Shown here piece by piece: positions 11,801 through 22,600 of a DNA stretch of 30,039 nucleotides. The position numbers and the translations under genes were made by a program. How positions within the stretch are numbered: position 1 is the stretch's first letter; every line of letters begins with the position of its first letter. Origin of the DNA: Beroe ovata (Eukaryota; Ctenophora; Nuda; Beroida; Beroidae). The stretch is from the NCBI GenBank assembly GCA_946803715.1, contig CAMPET010000103.1:204956-234994 (forward strand), written 5' to 3'. The notes under the pieces were generated by a model. It worked only from the letters and a program-made list of their open reading frames with translations, was not told the DNA's origin and ran no database searches.

Positions 11801-14216
11801 AGGATTTCTAACAGTTCCCAAGGGACCCTCATTTGATGTCATAATTTAGCATTTTTCTAGATAAGGGAAGGTCAAGAATACTCATCCTACTACTACATTC
11901 TGTAGGCCAATTATTACTTCTCAGGGGCGGGGGTAAGGCAAACTTAGGCAAAGACTTTTTTTGGTAAAGCCCAAAAAAGTGGGAATTCTTGGCCAAAGTT
12001 TGCCTTACCCCCGCCCCCTTCTCAGTACTCATTACCTCATTATACCGTGCCCACACTCACACCACACTAAACACAGTGGGGTGCAATATGTACATTGTAC
12101 ACTTACAATGTATAGTTCGCTAAAACATAACGCTCAAATGTACATCGCAAATGTACAGTTCGCGTATGTTTATCCCGCATGTTTAACCGGTTTAACACTT
12201 ATCATAACCTAGTGTTTTGCATATTCTAAGTGATGATAGTCTATCATCAAAGCTGCTTTGTCAGATGACTTTCTTGACGAAAACTTGAATATTTCTGGAA
12301 ATACCAGCATAAACTCCCCGTCATAATTACTTTCATTTCTGGGGAAAGGATCTGGGGAAGTATGAAGAATTGGGAGGGACAAAAACCGGAGCAGAAAACC
12401 TGTTATCTCACGGTAAAACCGGAAAATGGAGCAACTTTCGGGAATGTTCGAGAACAGTTCACGCCCATATACACATGGACAGAGGCTCCTGATAATGGAA
12501 ACTTGAGACGTGCGCTCGCTAATTAGATTGTGAGTATATATGTGTGTGTGTGTCATGTGTTTGTGTGTCTGTGTGTGCGTGTGTGTGGTTACTAGATTTG
12601 GTAGAATGTTGGAATCTATCCAGGGCTGTAGGTGATGAGAGGAGTGTATGGCTACAAATTGTTGTCGGTGTACATAGTTGGAGTGAGCACACACGTACAG
12701 AGCACACAATTTTTCAACAGTTCAAACCTCCACTACAACACCGAATATGAGTGTTAAAGTAAGATCTAAATTCGGAAAAAAGTTAAACATTCTGTGCGCA
12801 ATTTACTATCGATCACAAATCTTTAGCCATTCAACTGCACAGCTGCACTGTGCACAGAGTCTCAAGTGTGCACTTGAGTCTATTAATAGTGTCATGACAA
12901 TAGAGACAACGCCCTAAAATGTTCACGTCTCGCTAGATTTAACACATCGAATAATTGGGTCATGAGTTGACTGTCACAATGAGCTGCTAGCCTGAATCAA
13001 GGTCTCATCTCTCATCAAATACATGCCATTACAACAATCCTTAGAAATCGCAGTTTAGCTGGGTCGAATCCTAGAATTTCTGGCTACTCCAGTTTAGAAA
13101 TGGATCGGAAGTGACCACCCAGCACGCGAGTTTGAAAAGTTTCAACATTCCAGGAATTTCGATGCTTGAATGTCGTGCTCATGGAAACTCAACACCGAGG
13201 GTCGTGTTTCATGATCGAGAGAGATTGCATGTCAATTTAAACAAGGAAGTGAACAATAGCTTTGGATTTTTGTGTTGATAGATTGAATGAAAAGATAGAT
13301 AACTTAAGATATTTCTAAACTAACGTTGGCCTTTACAAAAGTCAAGATTAAGTATTTTACATGGATCATTCACGCATTGCATCACCTAATCTAATTAAAA
13401 ATTAAAAATCGTAATTCAATTAAAAGACCGTGCTGTGAATACGTCATGGTATGGAAGTAGCTGTGCCGTGAGAGAAGCGAAAGTAGCACAGTGACAAAAT
13501 GACGTTACCCTGTGTGGTTTGAGACAGGGTGTGGCTTGTGACGTCACTACTAAGAATGTAAAGATGGAATATGAGTAGATTATGTGGGAAGTTGCAAACA
13601 TGAATGGCTGGTTTCGATGTAGACTGTCTACACTTCTATGAACTTTCTACAATCTATGGATTATGCTGTTGATCTCATGTATAGCATGATTTACATCCAG
13701 CGGAAGATAAGAAGAGTCTGAACTTCTGCAGAAGTATCGATCTTCCGAGGAATAACCTAGAATAAGTACTTCAGAAATAGCCATATAGTAGATTGATTGA
13801 AAATGTCTCTTACCTGGGATGTACTTCTTGGGATTTGTCAGGTAAACATCAAGTGTATCTTTGTTCCACGTGATTCCTGAGGTAACAGTTTGTTCAGTAC
13901 AGAATAATTTATTCTCCAGAATGAACAATGAATGCTGGGATCTGGATGGTCAAGGCAGGAAGACCCCAGTTATGACGCATGAGTTCTCGAATACAGTCAT
14001 TGTCTAATCCTAAATCAACAAAACCAGTCTATCGATCCACTAAAGCGTACCTTTGTTCTTGTTCGCTGCCGTGTAGTCGAATCCAGCCGCAGATCCGGTC
14101 TTCCTACCGATCAATCCATTTAGATTGGGACCGGTCTTGTGTTTGCCTCCGGCTTCGACGGTATGGCATTGATCACAACGCTGCTTAAAGATTTTGGCAC
14201 CATTTTTGGCAGACAT
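8865..14216 (-). CDS. CYCS: Cytochrome c, somatic type, 4 exons, 103 aa
   Basis: The exons are 14216-14051, 13876-13814, 9889-9842 and 8899-8865, totalling 312 nt with TAA. Splice phases (1, 1, 1) all fit. The protein opens [20 protein letters not shown]. Cys14, Cys17 and His18 form the CXXCH heme site, and Met80 in PGTKMVFAG is the axial ligand. NPKKYIPG and KKKKDRDDLIAYL are hallmark stretches. The protein shuttles electrons from complex III to complex IV in the intermembrane space and triggers apoptosome assembly when released. The first coding intron interrupts codon Gly56; from memory, vertebrate CYCS has its intron at the same place. Intron 2 is very long (3924 bp) and carries a tandem repeat array and a foldback element. 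The gene looks intact and, with its introns, is not a processed copy. Confidence 0.98.
10006..11517 (+). repeat. Tandem array, ~330-bp unit, 4.6 copies
   Basis: Copies start with AGGGTTTTTG at 10006, 10336, 10665, 10994 and 11324, so the period is 329-330 bp. The last copy breaks off near 11517 at CGTCTCAA. Copies look nearly identical, which implies recent amplification or homogenisation. Short open frames inside it show no sign of coding. It lies wholly within cytochrome c intron 2. Confidence 0.97.
11917..12025. mobile_element. 93-bp foldback element (MITE), hAT-like
   Basis: The inverted repeats 11924-11945 (GGGGCGGGGGTAAGGCAAAC...) and 11996-12017 are perfect 22-bp reverse complements around a ~50-bp AT-rich centre. 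The exact 8-mer CTTCTCAG flanks both sides (11917-11924, 12018-12025), consistent with an 8-bp target-site duplication. The left end reads CAGGGGCGG, like many hAT termini. It has no coding capacity. Confidence 0.7.
12540..12590. repeat. TG microsatellite
   Basis: Interrupted (TG)n in cytochrome c intron 2. Confidence 0.9.
13539..13546. promoter_or_regulatory. Full CRE palindrome in cytochrome c intron 2
   Basis: TGACGTCA lies about 270 bp beyond exon 2. Cytochrome c genes are known CREB targets in mammals, but there the sites are in the promoter. This one may be incidental. Confidence 0.4.
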
Positions 14217-16058
14217 TCTGGCAAATCAACTAAAATCAAGGAATTAGAATCGATCCAGCAAAATGTAAACAGCTTGAGAGAAAGACCGACATTCATTAGC
14301 AACGCGCGTACGTAGAACAAAATGCATGCGCAGTAGCCTGAGTGAAGAGAAGTGCGCGGCGCGTTTTTTCTGGGCTGGATTATGAAAATCGATACTATGC
14401 CTTTAGATGCACATACCAGTTCAACTCACCTCCGTCCATACCATGGTGCAGAATTACATTGGCAAGGATTGAAAATCACGCGCACCGCGCCGACGGTAGG
14501 GTAAAATCCTACAAGAATTATCGAATTAATATTCAACAAAATATCCGAACTAATATAATAAACTATTATACCCTCAAAAGTCAAAGGTGATATCCCCAGA
14601 GCACAGAGAAGTGCCAATGCTATCTTTTTTCTCTACCCAGGGAGATCGACATTTCAATCACAGTACTGAAGAGAGACGTACTTCCAACTTCACCTTGTAT
14701 TTGCAAACAGGATCGAAGTGCGCGCACGCGCGCGCATTCATATGCGCAAATACTGAATGCGCAACACTATTTGCATTCTACTGATCAATTTTGCTAGTAA
14801 TAAGCGAATATTGCGTCATTTGATGCAATTTATAGCTCATAGCCTCGAATATGATCAATTGGCAGAAGGGGCCGTGAATAGGCAAATTTTCCGTCTATTT
14901 ATCGTGAGAAAAGCAATGCCGCTCCGTGAGATCATCGATGCCAAAAGTAGAAGGTTTCCGACGGTATCGATTGCCCAAATTCTAAGAAACTGTACACGAA
15001 ATTCCATGGATACTATGTAGAGTAGCAAAAGCTATATTCTGTGTAGAGTAGTTTTCGGTGACGCACTATCCTCAAATCATGTAATAACTTATTGTAATTC
15101 CTTTTCAGATAACTTTCCCTAGGTACCAGGTCTTAACGAATCTTAAGTATAGATACCACACAAGATGCTACCGCATGATTGCAAGGACGGAATTTCGGGG
15201 ATTCTTTCATGACTGACTGTCAGGTGGGCCTAATTGTGTCAATGTTGGCAAATATTCTAACCCAAAAGTATGGTAAGGGAGAGAATGATACAGCAAATTC
15301 ATAGCACTCAAACGACATATTCAACATTCATTAAAATATGAAGACCATTTTATATCTGCAATCAAGTCCTGACACATTGTTCAGCATTGAACATGCTAAA
15401 ATTAGCTTCAATCGACTTTGATTCGTATATATACACCTAAAGATAAACTTTCAGCGGGTATAAAAGCTCAGCGTTAAAAAACAAAATCAGTACATATTCC
15501 ATTAAACAGCGTATGATTTGATCGACTTAATCAACTTTTCGACGGAACGGGAATGTTAATTTAGCGGTTAACTTCTGTTGCCAGAGTAAAAAACCTTGTT
15601 TAGATATGGGTCTAGATTAACTGAAAGCCAAACAGCCTAAATTGCTTTATGTTACTTCACGCATAGACCTTAAATGTTCTTCATTTTTCAGGACCCTTCA
15701 CAGATTGTACACAATATACATTGCAGAGTGCAAACATTGCAAAATGTACACTGTGTATAGCAGGACAATTCCAGCATTCATACCAAACACACACTGCAAA
15801 GCACACACACACACACGCACACTGACGGATACTTTGTCCCTTCATCGGTTACTCTCTCCCTAATGTAAGTGAGGAGAGTGTGTGCGTATCTCTCGGTAGA
15901 CAAAACATTTCCTTGCGTTTGTCTACTACTGGATCATGAGATCTGATTATACACACACATATGATATGGAGATAGGAATCATTATACACCCATGATGCAT
16001 GCCGTGCACACTATGTGTGTGTGTGTGTGCACAGCGATGCACCCTCAGTCCTCTCTCC
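14217..16058. other. Intergenic: cytochrome c promoter side and CREB 3' flank
   Basis: No further gene was recognised. It contains the presumed cytochrome c promoter and 5' UTR (14217 to about 14500, GC-rich around 14300-14360), a short CA tract near 15803-15825 and a TG tract near 16014-16030. Open frames here on the plus strand resemble no family I know. Confidence 0.6.
14323..14332 (-). promoter_or_regulatory. Candidate NRF-1 site upstream of cytochrome c
   Basis: On the minus strand this reads TGCGCATGCA. Nine bases fit the NRF-1 palindrome (YGCGCAYGCGCR), which drives respiratory genes including mammalian cytochrome c. It lies about 110 bp upstream of the ATG. Its function is inferred from position and motif only. 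Confidence 0.5.
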
Positions 16059-19000
16059 TCATATGTTATGCTTGTGGTCAGGGTAATCGTTCTTGTGCTG
16101 AGTGTAGAATTCTTTGAGGGCCTTCAGTTCATCGATCAGTTTTTTGTTTTGTCCCTCCAGTATTTGAACTCGTTCCTCCAGGCACTTGAGGTACTCCTTT
16201 TTCTTCACACGACAATGTCTCGCTGCTTCTCTGAGGAGATTGGAACATGAACGAAATTCTGGAATGTGGTGACTCTATCAAATTCTAACGCGAACAACAT
16301 AAATTCCAAATTTTCCTTATTTTCCGCCTCTCTAATCCCCCTCACTGTAATTACTGTGATCTCCAAATTCCCCTCACAGAAATCTCACCGATTCCCCTTA
16401 CCTATTCTTCATGAGTCTGATCTCCCGTTTCTTGCTTGCCTCGTCTGCAAGCTGTTGGGGTGTCTGGTGGTTGCTGATCCCCTGGGTCATGACAACCTGG
16501 TTGTTTTGTGGTCTGTGGAGGTTGTAGTAGGGCGCTGTGATGAGAGCAGTCCTCGGAGCTTGTATCACCTGAAGAGGGAGGGGAGGGGTGTGAGATGAGA
16601 ACAGAGGGTGAGGGGAGGGAGTGAGGGGAGAACAGAGAGTGAGAAGAGGGAAGAGAGGGGAGGGAGTGAGGGGAGAACAGAGGGTGAGAAGAGGGAGTGA
16701 GAGGGGGAAGTAGGAGGGAGGGAGTGAGGGGGGAACAGAGGGGGAGAGGGGGAATTATAGACGGATATTGTATTTCAGCCAGTGGAGGGATTCGTGGAAG
16801 TGATGGAATGATGGAATTCAAAGAGACATTAGGTACAAGTAGTCAAAGGGACGAGATGCTGAACGTACTTGAGTGACAGACATCATTGAAACCAGGAGAG
16901 AAGTTCCGTGTGGAAACTATCGAAATGCAAATTAGTAGTGAAGTAATAACAATGGAATTTTGTACTCGTGTACAAAAGCGAACCCAAACAGCTGCAGAAT
17001 TTTCCAATGACTAGGAATGTCCGCGTATAAACTTGTTTACTTTTCATACGATGACGTCATAATGACGTCATACGGAGAACATAGTCTGGCTGCTGTTCGG
17101 TCTGTAATCCAATACATTTGAGTCTAGGGTGGTGCTTCTGATAAATTTACATTGTGAGAATTGGTCACGTGACTTGCCCGCTGTTTATGTATCATGAGTC
17201 ACGTGTTATTTATACAGCGTGAATGATCTAATCTGTACACATCAATACCATTGAAGCATTGATGATCTAATTTTCACTGTGCATGTTGTTACGTGATAAC
17301 GATAATGTGTATACTGTAAGACGGTCTTCTTCTCAAAATTTGATTTTGTTTAAGGAATTTCATTGGATAGGACATGTAATCGAATGAACAGCTATCGGAT
17401 AAATGATAGTTTTGATGCATATTCATTATTCAGACTGATGAAATATTCACAACACGGCCATTGTTTTTGTTATCCATGCCTCCACAATGGAAAGCGTCTA
17501 TTCAGTCTTCAGACTACTTTTTAACTTCTTTCGATGATCGAATTATGGGCGTAACAGTGGCAAATGAGTTAATCTAACAATCTACGTCAACATTTGCTGA
17601 AAAGCCGCCCAAGATCGTAGGATTTTCCAGGAGCAAAAAGAAACACGAAAAGAGTCATTTAATCAAGAAAGTAAAAACACAATCTAACACTCACATTGCT
17701 CAGAACTTGGGTGGCACTGAGATTCTGTAGGTCATTTTGGTTGTTGTTATTATTGTTGTTGAAACTCATGATTGTTGCTGCAGACGGCTGAGAGGAATGT
17801 TGGTCCGAGTTAGATCCCTGAAAACGAGAAGAGGATGAGTGAGAAGAGGATATGGGAATTCGGATAGGAAGGAGAAAAGAGGGATGCTGGTTTTAATGAT
17901 ATGGATGTAATGAGCGTTGGGGAGGACCTTTACATCTCTCCTGGGCGATTCTGGTGAGGCCGGCTCAGTCTTCTCGCAATACATCACCATAGGGAGCAGC
18001 TAGTGGCTGTGGTAACAGTTTGGTAACACAGTCACAGGCAATTGGTAACACCCAATTCAACAAACACGACAGTTCAAAACGAAAGAGCATCATTTGTAAA
18101 CATGGTATTGACCAAACTGGAAGTCAAGCGAGGCATTTTGACTACCTACTTTAGTTCTAGCTAACCAATGACCATCAGCTAGGAGAAAAACAACCGTCTT
18201 ACAACAACGATTCCTTGAACCAGTCTAAGACATCATTCTCGGACCAGTACTAACGTCAAAAAGCGAGCAGCAGCAGTCATATCAACTGTTATCAAACATA
18301 GAACACCCACACACACACAAGTAAATGACGTGTACACACACACACATATCATATTGAGTAATACGAGAGCCATGACGTCACACAGACTATGCTCTCTCTC
18401 AAATTACATCACCGAATATATTTGAGGTACGTCACTGTGACGTTATTACGTCACCTATCTATGTACAATGTACATGAAGTGTCGAAACATACTACACGTC
18501 ATGTATTGATAGCTGATATAAAACAGTAGTAGTGAAGGATAACTATAGACTTGAGGATTGAGTAGGTGATTGAACTAGGTATGAAGTCTGGTAGTATGAA
18601 ATGCTCAGTCTGGCCGGAACTTCGAGAAAACTTCCAACGATAAATAAACGTTAACGAAATGAGCAGGGTAAATCTAATGATAAACGTGATATGTCTGTTC
18701 AAATGCTTCGACTATTAAATAGTTCTCTCTGTTGCGTTACAAGATGCGTGACACGAAATGTCTCTGGCAACCTCCGTATGATCGTGCCATCACTTAAACA
18801 ACAAAACGAACCTACTTAAGTTATACAGTTATCAGACTTGCTCAAGTTTCTGATAATTTCATTGAAAATCTGGGGAAACAAGCACCGGGCACCCCATAAC
18901 ATATTGCGAATCATGGACAGTAAAGTAAAATATGAGTTGGAACTTGGAACGCACACACTCGTACACACTCGAAAACAGGACGGCCCAAACCACTTATTAA

Positions 19001-19591
19001 ACCGCAGTGAAACGTAATAACTCCCTACATATACATGTTTTGTAATAGATGTTTTCTGTTTAGAAGTGCGTCACTAAGGGGATGAAAAACATCCTGGAAC
19101 AGCAGAAAAAAAGAAGGCAGGGTAAGAGAGTGTGTTCATACGTAGTTCATGATTGCCACTGGTTTACAAATATACCCAAATATAGTATCCAGGGGTATTT
19201 AAATAAGTGTGTCGCGGCGGACATAATGAATCGGAATTTCGGGCAGGATAATGTTTATATATCCTTCCAAGAGTGTGGTTTGAAATATGGTACACGAAAA
19301 ATGTAGTGACGTCATAGTAGAGAGAGGGGATATAGGTACAGAGTACATTATGGACAACGCATTCGACATGGTAAAGTTGCTATGGTAACGCAAGACATAC
19401 ACTCACGTATCTACGCAAAAAGACGTCGGGAAGAGTCGAAAAACTTGTAGTTTCTCACATAACACGTAGACCGTATTGTAGTAAGGCAGGTGAAGTGACA
19501 CGCTCGATTATGCCTTTTAGTGAGGGCAATTAAATCGTCAGAATAGTACCTTTTAGGGATAAAACGATCTGAGAGAGTGAACAACCAGGTT

Positions 19592-19641
<50 letters not shown>

Positions 19642-22600
19642 TGTGTGTGNNNNNNNNNNNNNNNNNNNNNNNNNNNNNNNNNNNNNNNNNNNNNNNNNNN
19701 NNNNNNNNNNNNNNNNNNNNNNNNNNNNNNNNNNNNNNNNNNNTGTGTGTGTGTGTGTGTGTGCTTGAATGTTTGTGTGTGGAGTGTGGGTGATTGCGTC
19801 TGATGTTTCTGTATGTGAACCGATCCTTTGAAGACACCAATAAGATCCATTGCATCAAGTCTACGTTGCTCCAAATCCATCAGAATTTTGCAGACACACA
19901 TCTTGAAAGCTACGAGGTTTTGGTTACGTGTTCGTGAACGGCATTCGTTTCCACCAGGTTGAAAAAGATGGTTAGATGCTCAAACACGCTCTCTTCTTTC
20001 TCCCATGATATGATTGAGGTCGATAAACCCCACGTGATATGGACAGAGCTCTCGATAACACGTCTCAAATATTCTGAGACGCGCATACACGCACCATTCG
20101 AAAGCGATAGAGACATGCGACAGAACTGTGAAGCTGGTACAATTTTGTCTCACATTTTATAATCGCGTCTCATTTTATAGCATGATGTAGAGCGTGATGG
20201 AGTGAGGGAGAAGGGGGCTTGTTTCTCGGTCAAACACTCCTGTAGGTATACATATAATTCTGTTGGAGAGTGTGTCGATGTAATAGTTCCCCCAATCCCA
20301 CGAAGATGATGACACTGTCCACGAAGCGATGTCGCCGGCGAAGTGAACAAGTTCACTCGTCACGTGACATCACGTGATCAGAATGTAGAGTCACGTGTCG
20401 CCATGGAAACAACCAGAGAGAGAGAGAGAGAGGGATTCTAGACACGTGCAGAATGAGGGAATTTCAGAGAAAAATGATAATCTGGGAGGATTAATAACAT
20501 ATACTTGCACCACTTTGGATTTCATTGTGTGACGACAATATATACGGTTATAGCAGCCGCACACCGGTATTAGCTGCAGGGAGGGTAGCTGTTTCTCACT
20601 ATAAATAGTTCAGTGACTCATGGATTACATCTCAATTTGTAGATGATATAAAATCAAATACAACCAAGGTGAGAGGCTAAAAATAGCACACTCCAATATT
20701 CCATGTATGTTCCGTGGCCCAAAATCCAATCACCCCATTTTCTACTTCAAAGTTAATAAGCTCTTTTCATCATGAGCATTGACCAGTTTTTCTTAAAAAT
20801 CAATCAATTATCTAATTATCTAATTACTCAATTATCTAATTATCTAATTACTTACTTACCTAATTAACCCAATTACCACGTGTCAATTAACCCACCTGAG
20901 GCAGAGCCACCACGGTCGGGTTGACAGAGTTGGAGGAGTTGGTTAGTGTGGAGGCTAACACCGACATCACATCTGATGTTACTATCACCGGGGCATGAAA
21001 AAGTCCAGCTCCGCCCACATTGCTCGTCTGTGGACCTGGGAAAATGGAGGGGTGGGTGAGGGGTGCGAAAAGAGGGGTGTGGACCTGGCAAAATGGAGGG
21101 GTGGGTGTGGGGGTGAGAAAAGAGGGGTGCGGACCCGGGAAAGGGAGGGGAGGAGAGAGAGCCCGGGTGGGGACAGAGTGGATGAGAGGGGAGGTGAAGA
21201 GAGGGAAGCTAGGTTACTATGAGGGTATTATAGGTGATGAGAAAGTCAGGTGACGAATTGAATGTGTATGTGATTCACCTCACAAAACATTCATGGCAAA
21301 TACCCCCTCCTCACTCTCCCCTGCTTTCGATTGTGACGTCACACGTGGACAGAGGGAGATAGTGAGCTATAAATATATCCACCAACACGAAGAATGCAAA
21401 ATATAATTACAAAATGTGACACCTATCCCCCCTTCCCTTTGCGATGTTATAATAGCACCTATTATATGTGTGATGAAGGTGTCAGCGTGATGGCGACAAT
21501 TTCACGGTATATATATTATTTCTCTCCTCTGACATCTAGCATGCAATGCAATGTGTCGTAATTGAAATTCGGGAAGCGAGAGAGAGAGAGGGGGAGAGGT
21601 GACAAGAATAAAAATGAGTATGATTTGCAAATACTATTATCCAGTGTATGACGTAATCTGTGCGAGTTATTTCGTACGGGGAATGAGGAATATAGTCAGG
21701 GCATATGTTGCTAGAAAATCGGACTTATTGTTATAAATATCCATGCCTTTTCTTCATTAGATTACGAGGTGCCTCCAGTGTATGGATGTGACTATGATCC
21801 AAAGAATTCCACACACATGGGGTGGAAATGGGGTCGAAGAATGTGACTGAAAAGAGGGTCGTAATGGAATGCCGCCCAATTGCTACCTGCGAGTACTTGT
21901 TGCGGATGTGGTAGCGAGTTGTTTATCGTGATAACAGCAGGTTGCGACGTCTGTGCGTTCTCCAAACTCGACTTCGATTCTTTGGAATCGCTGGTCGCAG
22001 CCCCACTTTCACTGGCAAGCTCGTCTAGGATTTTCCTGAAATATTATAGTTAGAAAAGAATGAAATGACGAAGTAGGTCAAATTCCAGTATTCTTAGCCG
22101 TTTTCTCAGAATAACTTTANTCCGAAATAAAACCACAGCTGACAGACAACTGTGCATATTTGAGGTCAACAATTGGCAGTGAAGCATGGGAGAATAGGTC
22201 AACCCAATCAGTCAATTTTCCTGCTGAGGAACTGTGCACATCCAGTGATCGGATCAGTTTGCACTTAGCTTAAAAATCTATACAATAGTAAAATAGGATT
22301 CTAATTCTCAGCCTAACCCTGACCCTAACTCCTATCCACTGCAAGCCAGGCCATCACTGATCACTAGTAGAGCCTAGGTTAGATATAACCTAAGGGAAGA
22401 ACGCTGATCTTTCCAGAGTGGTCAGCTTACTCTTAGGTGTGAAAAAACAATCGAGTATCGACCCATTTACTCAACCGAGTTTAAACTCTAATTGTATCAC
22501 TTTGTAAACTATCTAGAATTTCCAGCAGAATGTCAATTTTTACTGAATTTAAAGAGTTTCTTAAATAGTACATGTCTTAAATTGTACACGTCTTATTGGT

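Noticed and set aside
12209-12709. 166-codon minus-strand open frame
   Set aside because: It spans a CA microsatellite in cytochrome c intron 2 and shows no domain or splice logic.
16402-16821. Pro/Ser-rich minus-strand frame running from the minisatellite into the CREB exon
   Set aside because: It is intron sequence read through the acceptor at 16569; the repeat accounts for the composition.
19530-19901. His/Thr or Cys/Val repeat proteins
   Set aside because: These are translations of a TG/CA microsatellite interrupted by an N gap.
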